From the NCBI RefSeq assembly GCF_018343665.1, contig NZ_JAGYPM010000001.1, positions 717,239-781,238 on the forward strand: a DNA stretch of 64,000 bases, in the 5' to 3' direction. Positions within the stretch are counted from its first letter, which is position 1; the number at the start of each line of letters is the position of its first letter. The position numbers and the translations under genes were made by a program. This stretch comes from Cytobacillus citreus (GTDB taxonomy: Bacteria; Bacillota; Bacilli; Bacillales; Cytobacillaceae). Positions 9,868-20,021 of this stretch are shown here, one piece after another. The notes under the pieces are model-generated. The model did no database searches. It worked only from the letters and a program-made list of their open reading frames with translations, and was not told where the DNA came from.

Positions 9868-10285
9868 TCTACGTTCAGCTCCAGGGCCTACCTCCGACGT
9901 ACAAGACGTACTAGTGTCGACAATGCGAAAGGACAAGGAAAGCTTCGTAAGCGACACATCGCACGACCAAAAGAGAAGCTTTTGGGAGGACGTCGCGCTT
10001 TTGTCGACCTCGAGGTCACAAGCTTGGCTAGTTGCGGCTCCTAGGGACGAATGTCTAGCCAATCCCAGCCAGAAGACAAAGAACGTCTTCTAGCTGAGCT
10101 CGTCTTATGCTGTCGTCCCTAAACAGTCGCCTCCACTTTTCGATCAATCCTCCTAGAAAGGTAAAGAACACCTTTCCGTGAGGCTCGTCTTGTGCTTGTC
10201 GGAGGTGAGCACAAAGGAAAGCTTCTTTGAATATTCATCTCAGGAACAATTTGTCCTTTAATTGTTCCGAAGGCGCTTGCGCATT
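9868..10285. repeat. Diverged intergenic repeat, copy 2 (composite)
   Basis: Starts with TTCAGCTCCAGGGCCTACCT and ends with GTTCCGAAGGCGCTTGCGCA, resembling the two ends of the CTCCAGCGCC...GGCGCTTGCGC repeat widespread in Bacillus genomes. The part from about 10045 shares ordered blocks with copy 1 at 2770-3004. The first part (9890-10040) is extra and includes AAGCTTCGTAAGCGACACAT and further short inverted motifs. ORFs here on either strand are chance frames. The element fills the gap between cotE and the LysE gene. Confidence 0.7.
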
Positions 10286-10365
10286 TGATTTCACAACCGG
10301 ACTTTTAATTTTAAAATTTCTGAATCTATTATATAATAATGAGAAATTTATTAGGAGGTTTTTAA

Positions 10366-10992
10366 ATGGATAATTATTTGTTTTTTGTCTTTATGTCTAT
10401 TCTACTTATTATTCTACCAGGACCTGATACTGCGATTATTACAAAGAACACGATATCGAATCGAAAAGCAGCAGGTATGAAAACAACTTTTGGTACACTT
10501 ACAGCACTCCTAATTCATTCTCTCGCTGCCGTGTTTGGTCTATCTGCACTTATTGTAAAATCAGCTTTTCTTTTTTCTATCCTAAAATATGTTGGAGCTA
10601 TTTATTTAATTTTTCTTGGATGTAAATCGATTATGATTTTGATGAAAAAACAAAATAATGCTCCTGATGTTAATGATCAACAAACAAAATATGAGAATAG
10701 ATCTTTTTACCGTCAAGGATTTTTAACAAATCTTCTCAATCCAAAGGTGGCCGTGTTTTTTCTGACCTTTTTGCCACAATTTGCTGGGACAGGCGATAAT
10801 GCTCTTTTAGAATTTTTAGCTTTAGGCTTAACTTATACGGTATTAACATTATTTTGGTTCCTTATTTATATTTACTTAATTAACTTAATAAGTGAATTTA
10901 TGAAGAAGCCTTCAACAATAAGAGTTGTCGAAGGGTTAACAGGAGGGGTACTAATCCTATTTGGAATTAAATTAGCTTTTGAACAAAATTAA
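10366..10992 (+). CDS. LysE/RhtB-family amino-acid exporter
   Basis: Integral membrane protein of 208 residues in the LysE family, whose members export amino acids or related small molecules. The hallmark LPGPDTAIITKNTISNRKAAGMK lies at about residues 18-40 (shown in part: LPGPDTAIITKN). A GCKSIMIL segment and NLLNPKVAVFFLTFLPQF follow, with five or six hydrophobic segments in all. The start is the ATG at 10366 after TTAGGAGGTTTTTAA. The substrate cannot be told. It lies alone between the repeat and the PH-domain gene, without its own visible terminator. Confidence 0.88.
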   Translation: MDNYLFFVFMSILLIILPGPDTAIITKNTISNRKAAGMKTTFGTLTALLIHSLAAVFGLSALIVKSAFLFSILKYVGAIYLIFLGCKSIMILMKKQNNAPDVNDQQTKYENRSFYRQGFLTNLLNPKVAVFFLTFLPQFAGTGDNALLEFLALGLTYTVLTLFWFLIYIYLINLISEFMKKPSTIRVVEGLTGGVLILFGIKLAFEQN

Positions 10993-11057
10993 AATTGTCT
11001 ATTTCTTTTTATGCTAAAATGAAAAAGGAAAAAAAGATACTTAAAAGGGTGAGAAAA

Positions 11058-11675
11058 ATGTTTAAACGAGTAGCGGCAGATGTATTAGGTCTTAGTGATA
11101 TCGGAAGTGTAATCAATCCAACTGATTATGATAAAGTGGATGCCGATGATTATGTACTTCACGAGGATAATGAAAAAATTTACTTTCTGATCAAATCGAA
11201 AACAGACGAATATTGCTTTACAAATAAAGCCTTAATTCATTTAGATGGTACAAGTGCAATAAGTAAAAAGCGAACTTTAAAAAGGCTTAGCTATAAGGAA
11301 CACTCTATTTCAAATGTTACCCTTGAAACAGCTGGTACAGTTGATCTGGATGTTGAGATTAAGTTTGTGTTGGGCTCTGAGCATTATTCAATTGATGTAC
11401 ACAAGAAGCATATAGAGGAGTTAAAAGATTTATACAAAGCACTAATTAGAATATCTGAAATTTGTCATGAAAACGAAGTATCAATGGGATATGCTGAGAA
11501 GAGCTTAAGTCTTACATCTAATACTTTCAGCCGCTCTGCGATACCTCAAGATCATAATCTAGTTGATAATTTTAGAATAATAAATGAAACGGCATTCAAT
11601 TGGCTTATGAATAGCAGGAAAAAATATTGCGTCAAAGACTTTGGATTTGTTTTTGAGAAATATATTAATAATTAA
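11058..11675 (+). CDS. PH-domain protein similar to YvbH
   Basis: A 205-residue cytoplasmic protein closely resembling the bacterial PH-domain protein YvbH of B. subtilis (GLSDIGSVINPTDYDKVDAD, KTDEYCFTNKALIHLDGTSA, TAGTVDLDVEIKF, FSIDVHKKHI-like segment). Its function is not established; bacterial PH folds often act as binding or scaffold modules. The frame is open from 10995, but the ATG at 11058 has AAAAGGGTGAGAAAA before it and matches the family N-terminus MFKRVAADVLG. A short hairpin terminator follows. Confidence 0.85.
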   Translation: MFKRVAADVLGLSDIGSVINPTDYDKVDADDYVLHEDNEKIYFLIKSKTDEYCFTNKALIHLDGTSAISKKRTLKRLSYKEHSISNVTLETAGTVDLDVEIKFVLGSEHYSIDVHKKHIEELKDLYKALIRISEICHENEVSMGYAEKSLSLTSNTFSRSAIPQDHNLVDNFRIINETAFNWLMNSRKKYCVKDFGFVFEKYINN

Positions 11676-11681
11676 TGAGAG

Positions 11682-11717
11682 AAAGCAGTTATCTATCATA
11701 ATGGATACTGCTTTTTT
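11682..11717 (+). terminator. Intrinsic terminator after YvbH-like gene
   Basis: AAAGCAGTTATC pairs with GATACTGCTTT (one bulged T), followed by TTTTTT. Confidence 0.8.
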
Positions 11718-11907
11718 ATATTTAGTTTGATAATTAGAACAAAAGGGGTGTTTCAGATTCATGTCCAGTAAAACCTCACAACATGTCCTGCACTTTGGGA
11801 ACCTCCACTGATGGAAGATTCACTTTATGATATAATAGGTCTATGCATTTTCAATTACGCAATTGAAAAAAGCGCAATATGATATTAACAGATATTTGGA
11901 GGGTACT

Positions 11908-14505
11908 ATGGCAGCTTATACGCCAATGATACAGCAATATTTAAGAGTAAAGGCAGAGTATGAGGATGCCTTTTTATTTTTTCGTCTCGGTGATTTTTAT
12001 GAGATGTTTTTTGACGATGCTATCAAAGCATCACAGGAATTAGAGATTACATTAACAAGCAGGGAGGGAGGCACGGAGGAACGCATTCCAATGTGTGGTG
12101 TGCCTTATCATTCTGCCCCAAATTATATCGAACAATTAATAGAGCGCGGGTATAAAGTAGCGATTTGTGAGCAAACAGAAGATCCGAAGCAAGCGAAAGG
12201 TGTAGTAAGGAGAGAAGTCGTTCAGCTGATTACACCAGGAACGATGATGGAAGGCAAAGTCCTGCATGATAAAGAAAACAACTATATAGCTTCCATTACA
12301 CATTTTGAAGATGACACATTTGGCTTTGCCTATAATGATCTTTCTACAGGTGAAACAAAGGTTTCGCTTCTTAGCACAGGTTTTGATGAAGTATTAAATG
12401 AGCTTTCTGTTTCTGGGGCAAAGGAATTAGTAGTTGAATCCAACTTTAAAGAGGAATGGAAGCGAAAAATTAAAGAGCGTTCTGTTATGACTTTTTCATT
12501 TGAAGATGATTGCAGCCCTATGGCCCAATATCATCATTTAATTGAAGAAGTGAATCAAGACAAGCTACGTCTAACCATTGTAAGACTATTTAACTATTTA
12601 TATCGTACGCAAAAGAGAAGCTTAGACCATTTGCAAAAGGTAACAATCTATCAACCTCATCATTACCTTAAAATTGACTATTTTTCAAAACGGAATTTAG
12701 AACTGACTGAAACGATTCGTTCCAAGGGGAAAAAAGGGTCATTGCTATGGCTGCTAGATGAAACGCAAACCGCAATGGGAGGAAGATTATTAAAGCAATG
12801 GGTTGATAGGCCGCTTGTTAATGAAGACGAAATTATTCGCCGACAGAAACTTGTTGAAACCTTCATTAACGCTTATTTTGAACGGGAAGAACTTAGAGAA
12901 AAATTAAAAGAAGTGTACGACCTTGAGCGATTAGCAGGGAGAGTTGCGTTCGGAAATGTTAATGCTCGCGATTTAGTTCAGCTGAGACGTTCATTACTTC
13001 AGATTCCTGAATTAAAGGAACTGCTTAAAAATCTTTCAAGTGTCGAGGCTGAAACTCTTTCCGATCGTCTTGATTCATGTGAAGAAATTGTCGATCTTTT
13101 AGAAAGCGCGATAATGGATACCCCCCCATTATCTATTAAAGATGGCAATATGATAAAAGATGGGTATCATGAGGAGCTAGACAAATATCGTGATGCAACT
13201 CGCAATGGGAAGACATGGATTGCATTACTAGAGAAGCAGGAACGTGAAAAAACAGGAATAAAATCGCTAAAAGTAGGCTATAATCGAGTTTTTGGCTATT
13301 ATATTGAGGTAACGAAAGCGAACCTTCACCTATTACAGGAAGGCCAGTATGAAAGAAAGCAGACATTAACGAATGCAGAAAGATTCGTCACACCAGAATT
13401 AAAGGAAAAAGAGGCACTCATTCTTCAGGCTGAGGAAAAAAGCATCGAGCTTGAATATGAGCTTTTTACGGCTGTTCGTGAACACGTAAAAGAATTTATT
13501 CCACGTCTTCAATTATTAGCAAAATCAGTAAGTGAATTAGATGTTCTACAATGCTTTGCAACAATAAGTGAAAAGAGACATTACGTAAAGCCTGCATTTT
13601 CAAAAGAGCGCCTGATTATGATAAGGGATGGCCGACATCCCGTTGTGGAAAAAGTAATGAACGCTCAAGAATATGTTCCAAATGATTGTTATATGGATGC
13701 CGAGAGAGAAGTGCTCTTAATTACAGGGCCGAATATGTCAGGTAAAAGTACGTATATGAGGCAAATTGCCTTAACTGCTATCCTTGCACAAATTGGTTGC
13801 TATGTGCCGGCATCAGAAGCTGTACTGCCAATTTTTGATCAGGTTTTTACAAGAATCGGGGCAGCAGATGATTTAATTTCTGGACAAAGTACGTTCATGG
13901 TAGAAATGCTAGAAGCAAAAAACGCCATTGTAAATGCGACCCAGAATAGTCTCATTCTATTTGATGAAATCGGGCGTGGAACATCTACATATGATGGGAT
14001 GTCTCTAGCTCAGGCGATTATTGAATACATCCATCATCGAATTGGTGCGAAAACATTATTTTCAACCCATTATCATGAATTAACAGTTTTAGAAGAAGAA
14101 CTTACAAGAGTGAAAAATGTGCATGTAAGTGCAATTGAACAAAACGGAAAAGTGGTATTCCTTCATAAAATTAAAGAAGGAGCAGCTGATAAAAGTTATG
14201 GGATTCATGTCGCACAGCTCGCTGAATTACCAGAGGAACTAATAAATAGGGCGAATGAAATTTTAACAAGGTTTGAACAACAGGATGAACAGATTAATGC
14301 AGCGAAAGAAATGGAATTACCAAACGCAGTAAAGGGAGATACTCAACTATCACTCTTTGAAGATCCGAGTGTGGTGAAGGAATCTACCTTATCCTCAAAA
14401 GAAAAAAGTATTTTAAGTAAAGTGAAAACACTTGATATTTTAGAAATGACACCTATGCAGGCATTAAATACTTTATATGAGCTTCACAAAAAATTAAAAG
14501 GTTAG
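11908..14505 (+). CDS. mutS: DNA mismatch repair protein MutS
   Basis: Mismatch sensor of DNA repair, an ABC-type ATPase of 865 residues. Seen in order: mismatch-recognition domain with the Phe-X-Glu motif in [14 protein letters not shown]; connector, core and clamp domains ([33 protein letters not shown]); ATPase with Walker [10 protein letters not shown] at about residue 610, Walker [14 protein letters not shown], and the FSTHYHEL motif. The tail QLSLFEDPS resembles a beta-clamp-binding motif. The frame extends to 11863, but GGAGGGTACT before the ATG at 11908 and homology ([18 protein letters not shown]) fix the start. mutL follows 43 bases later. Confidence 0.97.
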   Translation: MAAYTPMIQQYLRVKAEYEDAFLFFRLGDFYEMFFDDAIKASQELEITLTSREGGTEERIPMCGVPYHSAPNYIEQLIERGYKVAICEQTEDPKQAKGVVRREVVQLITPGTMMEGKVLHDKENNYIASITHFEDDTFGFAYNDLSTGETKVSLLSTGFDEVLNELSVSGAKELVVESNFKEEWKRKIKERSVMTFSFEDDCSPMAQYHHLIEEVNQDKLRLTIVRLFNYLYRTQKRSLDHLQKVTIYQPHHYLKIDYFSKRNLELTETIRSKGKKGSLLWLLDETQTAMGGRLLKQWVDRPLVNEDEIIRRQKLVETFINAYFEREELREKLKEVYDLERLAGRVAFGNVNARDLVQLRRSLLQIPELKELLKNLSSVEAETLSDRLDSCEEIVDLLESAIMDTPPLSIKDGNMIKDGYHEELDKYRDATRNGKTWIALLEKQEREKTGIKSLKVGYNRVFGYYIEVTKANLHLLQEGQYERKQTLTNAERFVTPELKEKEALILQAEEKSIELEYELFTAVREHVKEFIPRLQLLAKSVSELDVLQCFATISEKRHYVKPAFSKERLIMIRDGRHPVVEKVMNAQEYVPNDCYMDAEREVLLITGPNMSGKSTYMRQIALTAILAQIGCYVPASEAVLPIFDQVFTRIGAADDLISGQSTFMVEMLEAKNAIVNATQNSLILFDEIGRGTSTYDGMSLAQAIIEYIHHRIGAKTLFSTHYHELTVLEEELTRVKNVHVSAIEQNGKVVFLHKIKEGAADKSYGIHVAQLAELPEELINRANEILTRFEQQDEQINAAKEMELPNAVKGDTQLSLFEDPSVVKESTLSSKEKSILSKVKTLDILEMTPMQALNTLYELHKKLKG

Positions 14506-14548
14506 TTTTGATGAGAATATTTCACAATGAGTAAGGGGGTGTTGCCAA

Positions 14549-16420
14549 ATGGGTAAAATAATTCAGCTTGATGATGCACTTTCCAATAAAATTGCAGCTG
14601 GGGAAGTGGTGGAAAGACCGGCATCAGTTGTAAAAGAACTCATGGAGAATTCGATTGATGCAGGCAGTACAATCATTGAAGTCGAAATGGAAGAAGCAGG
14701 TCTTGCGAAAATACGCATCATAGATAATGGAGATGGAATTGAAGAGGAAGATGTGTTAACAGCCTTACAGCGCCATGCCACAAGTAAAATCAAAGATGAA
14801 AATGATCTTTTTCGGATTAGGAGTCTCGGATTTCGTGGAGAAGCTTTGCCAAGTATTGCATCTGTTTCAAGAATCGAAATGAGAACCTCAACAGGAGACA
14901 TTGGAACTTGTGTAATTGTTGAAGGCGGCAAGGTAAATACGATTGAAAAGGCACCAGGCAGAAAAGGGACAGACATAATAGTTACTGATCTTTTCTTCAA
15001 TACACCTGCCAGATTGAAATATATGAAAACAATCCATACAGAGCTTGGCAATATTACAGATGTCGTTAATCGGCTTGCCCTTGCTCACCCTAAGGTTTCG
15101 ATTCGTCTCTCTCATAATGGAAGAAATCTGCTTCATACGAACGGCAACGGAGATGTCAGGCAAGTATTAGCGGCGATATATGGAATGAATGTTGTAAAAA
15201 AAATGGTCCACATTGAAGGGAATTCTCTTGATTTTCGTATTAATGGATATGCAGTTTTACCAGAAGTAACGAGAGCATCTAGGAATTATATATCCACAAT
15301 GATTAACGGTCGATTTATCAAGAATTATGCTCTTGCTAAAGCAATCCAGGAAGGTTATCATACACTTTTGCCAATAGGCAGATATCCAATTGTACTCTTA
15401 AATATTGATATGGACCCGATGCTTGTTGATGTAAATGTCCATCCTTCTAAAATGGAGGTTCGTTTAAGTAAGGAGCAGGAATTGAATGAGCTTGTTACTG
15501 ATACAATTAAAGCAGAATTTAAATCACAAGAGTTAATTCCAACTAGCTTTACCCAACCAAAAGCCATTCAGCCAAAACAAGAACAAACCTTTTTAAAGCT
15601 AGATCATATCCCTGAGAAAATAAATACCATGGAAAGCTCAGAGCAAGATCAGATTCCTTCTTTTGTTCGTGAAAATAGAATTCCAACGGAGCCTATTAAG
15701 ACCGATTATTCTGCTCAAATGATAGAAAAGCAACAAGAGCAAATTGAAAGAGATTTACCCAATACCCAATTCGTTGAAACTAGCGACTCAAGTTTCAACG
15801 ATTCATATATGGAACAAGAGGATCAGATACAGTTATTGCGTGTACCTCCATTGTATCCAATCGGCCAAATGCATGGAACGTATATAATTGCGCAAAATGA
15901 AAAAGGTCTATATATCATTGATCAGCATGCAGCACAGGAACGAATAAAATATGAATATTTTAAAGAAAAGGTTGGCAAAGTGGCAAGCGAGCTGCAGGAA
16001 ATCCTAATCCCACTTACCTTCGAATATTCAACAGATGATTATATTAAGATTAACGAATATAAAGATGAATTAGAGAAGGTTGGTGTTTTCCTAGAGCCAT
16101 TCGGCCATAACAGCTTTATTATCCGTTCACATCCACAATGGCTTCCGAAAGGTGAGGAACAGGTCATTATCGAGGATATGATTGAACAACTGCTTTTAAT
16201 GAAAAGGGTAGATATTAAGAAACTTAGGGAAGAAGCGGCTATTATGATGAGCTGCAAGGCATCGATTAAAGCTAATCGTCACTTAAGAAATGATGAAATT
16301 CAGAGTTTAATAGATGAACTAAGGCAGACTTCTGATCCATTTACATGTCCACATGGTCGCCCGATTATTATTCAATTTACAACATACGAAATGGAAAAGA
16401 TGTTTAAAAGAGTCATGTAA
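14549..16420 (+). CDS. mutL: DNA mismatch repair protein MutL
   Basis: Mismatch repair ATPase and endonuclease of 623 residues that couples MutS to strand removal. The N-terminal GHKL ATPase shows [16 protein letters not shown] and [15 protein letters not shown]. The C-terminal domain carries the endonuclease metal motif [12 protein letters not shown] (DQHAX2EX4E type), [11 protein letters not shown], and the CPHGRP segment, so it is a nicking-type MutL, as expected in a genus without MutH. About residues 340-430 are a variable linker. The ATG at 14549 follows AGTAAGGGGGTGTTGCCAA. It forms an operon with mutS and ends in a terminator. Confidence 0.97.
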   Translation: MGKIIQLDDALSNKIAAGEVVERPASVVKELMENSIDAGSTIIEVEMEEAGLAKIRIIDNGDGIEEEDVLTALQRHATSKIKDENDLFRIRSLGFRGEALPSIASVSRIEMRTSTGDIGTCVIVEGGKVNTIEKAPGRKGTDIIVTDLFFNTPARLKYMKTIHTELGNITDVVNRLALAHPKVSIRLSHNGRNLLHTNGNGDVRQVLAAIYGMNVVKKMVHIEGNSLDFRINGYAVLPEVTRASRNYISTMINGRFIKNYALAKAIQEGYHTLLPIGRYPIVLLNIDMDPMLVDVNVHPSKMEVRLSKEQELNELVTDTIKAEFKSQELIPTSFTQPKAIQPKQEQTFLKLDHIPEKINTMESSEQDQIPSFVRENRIPTEPIKTDYSAQMIEKQQEQIERDLPNTQFVETSDSSFNDSYMEQEDQIQLLRVPPLYPIGQMHGTYIIAQNEKGLYIIDQHAAQERIKYEYFKEKVGKVASELQEILIPLTFEYSTDDYIKINEYKDELEKVGVFLEPFGHNSFIIRSHPQWLPKGEEQVIIEDMIEQLLLMKRVDIKKLREEAAIMMSCKASIKANRHLRNDEIQSLIDELRQTSDPFTCPHGRPIIIQFTTYEMEKMFKRVM

Positions 16421-16425
16421 TATCT

Positions 16426-16460
16426 AAAGGAGAATCCTTGTATTTAGAGGATTCTCCTTT
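16426..16460 (+). terminator. Terminator after mutSL
   Basis: 12-bp perfect stem AAAGGAGAATCC / GGATTCTCCTTT with an 11-base loop; the T tract is weak. Confidence 0.75.
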
Positions 16461-16497
16461 GATATTTTACTGATATGGCCACAATTTGACCACTTTT

Positions 16498-16625
16498 ATT
16501 GCTCAGAGCTCATTTTTTGAATAGCTTTTGAAAAAATTTCTGCTGATGAATCCTGTAAATTTCGAGTTCGCTGCATGTGTATGGCGAAGATCATGAACCC
16601 GAATCCTCCTCACTCCAGCACATAA
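16498..16625 (-). pseudogene. Remnant of phage-type tyrosine recombinase (3' end)
   Basis: Read on the minus strand, one frame gives RIRVHDLRHTHAAN, the box with the catalytic His and Arg of tyrosine recombinases. After a frame change and a missing middle part, a second frame gives RTRNLQDSSAEIFSKAIQKM and a stop at 16498-16500, a typical tail of phage integrases. The gene lacks its 5' part, its catalytic Tyr region and a continuous frame, so it is a scar of an earlier integration next to mutL. Confidence 0.65.
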
Positions 16626-16701
16626 CTTTTCAAATGAAAACGGTTGTTGGGGGTAAAAGTGTTTTTCACGAATTCAAGAGTAAGAAAAAGAATAAAAATG
16701 A

Positions 16702-16878
16702 TTAATTTCTTTTTTCCTTTTCAAGTAATTCGATAATTCTATCAAGTTTTTGTTCAATACTATCTTTATTGCTGGGTTGTTTTGTAAGGAGTGAACGAAC
16801 AACAAAAAAAACAGCAAAAAATATCCCGATAATAAAAATAAACATTAAAAGTTGAAATATTACGATGTGGGAACTCAG
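16702..16878 (-). CDS. Small DUF4083-like membrane protein, possibly 5'-truncated
   Basis: The minus-strand frame encodes one membrane segment (FIFIIGIFFAVFFVVRSLL) followed by a charged coil ending QKLDRIIELLEKEKRN, which resembles the DUF4083 family of small single-pass Bacillus proteins. The only ATG is at 16845 (47 residues), in the middle of the membrane segment and without a ribosome binding site. The frame stays open upstream to about 16878 (HIVIFQLL...), where the family N-terminus would lie, but no ATG, GTG or TTG is available there. It may be a truncated gene. Function unknown. Confidence 0.45.
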   Translation of the reverse strand: MSSHIVIFQLLMFIFIIGIFFAVFFVVRSLLTKQPSNKDSIEQKLDRIIELLEKEKRN

Positions 16879-16879
16879 T

Positions 16880-17700
16880 ACTGCTATCTTATACAGAAGC
16901 TTTGGGTAGATTTACTTGCATGTATTCTGTTTTGATGAGTGGGAATGAGAATGACATGGTATTGAGGATAGATTTAGGGGAAATTGATTCAAATTTTATT
17001 TTGAAAAATCAGAAGTTGAAGAAATCATTTAGTGCACAGTATCAGATAAAAATGTACAAGTAGAATGCGAAAAGGTTAGTGTTTAACTTATTTTCTTATT
17101 AAGGAAAAAGTATGCAAAAAGTAGTTAAAATAACAAGTTTAGAAAGAAACTGAAGCATGATTCCAACTCCTTATGATATTGAGTATTTTAATAATCTAAT
17201 AATATCGTTTGATTATTTAGGCTGTATATTTTAGTTGTAAATTTATTGTTAATTAGTATGTGAGATGTTTAACAAAATGATAGATTAGATGAATTAGAAG
17301 GAAAGAGGATACCATTTTTTGTCTGCAATGATTGCGAAGATATTTTACAGCCTTCGGTCAATATTGGGGAGTGAAAATCCAGAATTGTTTGCTTTGAAGA
17401 TAAAAGTAAAAGGGGGTAAGGCTTCATGTTCTGAATGTGTGATCCACCGAAATTATCCGTTACTGAATGGGGAAATTGGAATAATGAAATCTCAAATAGC
17501 AAATGGAAGCGGAAAAGACAAGTTATGAATCGTAGAGTACCTATTTTTGTGTATATTAGGATGATAATATGCAACAACTTATGCAATGATATTAGACCGA
17601 AATGAGAGTTTTTTTATTCAGCAAGCCTTCTAAAAAAAGAAAAGCATATTCCTTAATTTGGATTAAGTTTAATAGAAATGAAACTAAGGAATGGAATTAA
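16880..17700. other. Region without a confident gene; degraded coding traces
   Basis: No intact gene is supported. Plus-strand frames contain protein-like stretches broken by stops, such as GNENDMVLRIDLGEIDSNFI near 16945-17005 and FFVCNDCEDILQPSVNIGE (a CxxC-like pair) near 17311-17370. The 69-codon frame at 17319-17528 has no ribosome binding site and overlaps the latter in another frame. The stretch most likely holds remains of small accessory genes. Confidence 0.3.
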
Positions 17701-17711
17701 AAAGGGGAGAA

Positions 17712-17888
17712 CTATTGATCTTCCTTTTTTCCAAAGTCAGTACCATCTAATTTAGTTGAAATTTCTCTTAGTACTTGATTTCTATCTCTTTGTGCTTGGA
17801 TTAGATTCCTACAAAACCAAATGATGAAACCAATAATAGCTAAATAAATAACAAGTATAAATAAAAACGGAAAACTTGCCATATTCAT
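17712..17888 (-). CDS. Small single-pass membrane protein (DUF4083-like layout)
   Basis: A 58-residue protein with a hydrophobic segment at about residues 5-26 (FPFLFILVIYLAIIGFIIWF) and a charged C-terminal helix (RDRNQVLREISTKLDGTDFG). The frame begins at 17906, but GGAGCTGAA precedes the internal ATG at 17888, which is preferred. Layout matches the protein at 16702-16878 and short Bacillus membrane proteins with an LD-type amphipathic tail. Upstream, ATTATA on the plus strand (17916 region) reads as a TATAAT -10 for this gene. Function unknown. Confidence 0.5.
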   Translation of the reverse strand: MNMASFPFLFILVIYLAIIGFIIWFCRNLIQAQRDRNQVLREISTKLDGTDFGKKEDQ

Positions 17889-17906
17889 TTCAGCTCCAAT
17901 GTACAT

Positions 17907-18560
17907 GATTATAGTAATTATAACACATAATGGAAAAGGTAAATTTGAATATTCTATGAATTATTATGTTTCATTAAAAAGGATATCACTAAATTCCTCT
18001 AGTAACTTGAGGGATAGAGGAAATGGATAAATATCTTAAACCAAATAATAATTGTTTGTTTTAAAGCGAATTGAGATTGATATAAATATACAATTACAAG
18101 GACCTTTCCCCCGTCAGATGTATCTATTAGAATTCCTGATTTCCCTTGTCCATTCGATAATGATATTTCTACTGACTAACCGATTATGTATATGATTTTA
18201 TTTGGTAAAGGGAAAGTTAGTCACTCATTCAAAAGCATTTAATTTACTTGAAAGGAATTGAATCCCTGTATTGGATTTAAAGATGTATTAATAATATTAT
18301 TATGTTAACTAGAAAGACGGCAGGCTAATGAAAAGGCACAAAATGACCTTATCTATGGCCAGAATGTATAAGATTATTAGAAAAAATGTTTAATTTATTA
18401 AACTGTCATTTAAAAAATAAAAAAGCCGTTTAGTTATTTATTTATCAAAAGTGTGCGTTTTTTTAGGAACGCGTCTTTATTCATATAATGGGGCAGACTA
18501 TGGGAATTGCTAATAGTAAGAAAAATTAAAATATATAAATCTTAGATATAAATGAGGAAA
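17907..18560. other. Intergenic region, nothing supported
   Basis: AT-rich, with no ORF of credible length, codon pattern or ribosome binding site on either strand. Traces such as AAAATGACCTTATCTATGGC near 18340 read like fragments of old coding sequence, but no family can be named. Confidence 0.4.
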
Positions 18561-18561
18561 G

Positions 18562-18588
18562 CCCCCCAATTATAGGTAAATTGGGGGG
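18562..18588 (-). terminator. Hairpin after methyltransferase gene
   Basis: 10-bp perfect stem CCCCCCAATT / AATTGGGGGG with a 7-base loop, 24 bases past the stop of the minus-strand methyltransferase. The T tract is weak (CTTTCCTC on the minus strand). Confidence 0.6.
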
Positions 18589-18611
18589 TAAGTCTGTTAT
18601 TAACTGAAATG

Positions 18612-19529
18612 TTATTTTTTTACAGAATGGATATAATGAATCGTTTCGAATGCAGACAAATAGTCTGTACGATTGCGAAAGAATTGATTATTAATAGTAA
18701 CAGGTGATAAATGTTCATAAATGAGTAAACCTGAGTTTTCTAACATTTTCTCCACTTCATCATAAGTAAAACATGATTTCATTTGCTCACCACTTGCTGA
18801 AGCCATTTGAACCATATTTTGAACTCGATTAGATACTCCTTTTTCTTCAAAAAGTTTGTCGTCAGCATAATCAAAAACGATAGAACTTCCTGATGGAACT
18901 TTGGTAAATAATTTATTAATCAAGTTGGCATTTTCCTCTTTTGTTAAATAATAAGAAACACCTAAAAGACTAAAGAAAGTTTTTTTGTTTGGCATAAAAC
19001 CTTCCTCAACAAGATTTTGAACAGTAAATTCTTTGGTAAAATCCATAGAAACAAAATGAAGATTATCCGGAATTTGATAATTAGCATTTGCTAACCTTAT
19101 CTTTTTAAAATCTTGTGAGGCTGGATAATCAACTTCAAATATTTCTAAGCTGTCATTTAATTCTGGGTGTCGAAAACAAAAGCTATCTAATCCAGCACCT
19201 AAAATGACATACTGTTTAACACCTAGCAAAATCTCATGAAATAAAACATTTTCGCAATAGGCAGCACGTGCTAAAGGAGTTGGAGATAGTTGAACTTGTG
19301 TAATCCATTTTAAAATTTCATCTGGATAATCTTGAAACTTCTTTGCAATTTCATGATTAAAGAATTGAATTCCTTTCATCATGTTCTCGCTTATATCTGC
19401 AAATTCTTTTTGGGTAATAAAATCTTTTGCAATAAAATCATCAAAAATTTTGGGTGTGTCATATTTACTGTGGTATGCTCGAGCAAAGGTTGATATTAAG
19501 GAAGTTAAACTTGATTCATTTTTCTTCAT
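18612..19529 (-). CDS. Class I SAM-dependent methyltransferase (LCM/TIGR00027-like)
   Basis: A 305-residue protein related to leucine carboxyl methyltransferase-type enzymes: FARAYHSKYDTPKIFDD at the N-terminus, the SAM-binding stretch QYVILGAGLDSFCFRHPE (about residues 106-123), EVDYPASQDFKK (acidic residue for SAM ribose), FVSMDFTKEF and SLLGVSYYLTKEE. Family members with known roles methylate small molecules, often in secondary or antibiotic metabolism; the substrate here is unknown. The ATG at 19529 sits 10 bases from GGGAGG. Upstream are a consensus promoter and a terminator-type hairpin, so expression may be set by attenuation. The gene stands alone in the accessory stretch. Confidence 0.85.
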   Translation of the reverse strand: MKKNESSLTSLISTFARAYHSKYDTPKIFDDFIAKDFITQKEFADISENMMKGIQFFNHEIAKKFQDYPDEILKWITQVQLSPTPLARAAYCENVLFHEILLGVKQYVILGAGLDSFCFRHPELNDSLEIFEVDYPASQDFKKIRLANANYQIPDNLHFVSMDFTKEFTVQNLVEEGFMPNKKTFFSLLGVSYYLTKEENANLINKLFTKVPSGSSIVFDYADDKLFEEKGVSNRVQNMVQMASASGEQMKSCFTYDEVEKMLENSGLLIYEHLSPVTINNQFFRNRTDYLSAFETIHYIHSVKK

Positions 19530-19550
19530 ACATTAATCCTCCCATATAAC

Positions 19551-19582
19551 AAAAATAAGATTCCCCTGGCCAGGAGAATCTT
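19551..19582 (-). promoter_or_regulatory. Leader hairpin with T tract (putative attenuator) of methyltransferase
   Basis: On the minus strand AAGATTCTCCTGG pairs with CCAGGGGAATCTT (13 positions, one A-C mismatch, almost no loop) and is followed by ATTTTTG, an intrinsic terminator shape. It lies between the promoter at 19611-19639 and the ribosome binding site GGGAGG. An upstream ATTCCTG in the leader could pair with part of the 3' arm. Confidence 0.6.
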
Positions 19583-19610
19583 ATTATACACAGGAATATT
19601 TTAATTGTAA

Positions 19611-19639
19611 ATTATAGCATAAATATATAATTTTGTCAA
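19611..19639 (-). promoter_or_regulatory. Consensus SigA promoter of methyltransferase
   Basis: On the minus strand TTGACA (19634-19639) and TATAAT (19611-19616) are both perfect and exactly 17 bases apart. Transcription would start near 19604, giving a leader of about 75 bases. Confidence 0.85.
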
Positions 19640-20020
19640 TAAAAAACACTTTTTATAGTGACTAATAATTTCCCTTGTAGTAAATAAAGATATTTTTCTA
19701 TATATTATAGAAGAAAAAGGATATTGCTCAAAAAAGGGAGCGATTATCGAAGAATCCTTAGAAATAAACGATTTTATTGTTATATTTTTATGTGATTTGA
19801 AGGATTTGTTATAAAAAATTAAACAACATTATTTTCTCCACGTCCTAAAATCAGAACGGGTTTATTCATGTTTAAGGTTTTAAAATTAAAAGAATTTGTC
19901 GCAATATGTGAGCTATCAAAGAGGAAAAGGCTAATGCACGCTTAACCTATACAGTGACAAAAATAGAGACAAGGAAAATAGTCAATAACATTACTTGAAT
20001 TCTTAGTTATATATCTGTCT
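19640..20020. other. Intergenic region with a possible LysR-type fragment
   Basis: No intact gene. On the plus strand near 19870-19985, two frames give LKLKEFVAICELSKRKR and EEKANARLTYTVTKIET, which together resemble the winged-helix N-terminus of a LysR regulator with a frameshift. The match is weak and rests on pattern alone. Confidence 0.25.
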
Positions 20021-20021
20021 C

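Noticed and set aside
9853..10062. Overlapping ORFs of 63 and 65 codons on both strands
   Set aside because: They lie within the intergenic repeat, overlap each other on opposite strands, lack ribosome binding sites and have no family-like sequence.
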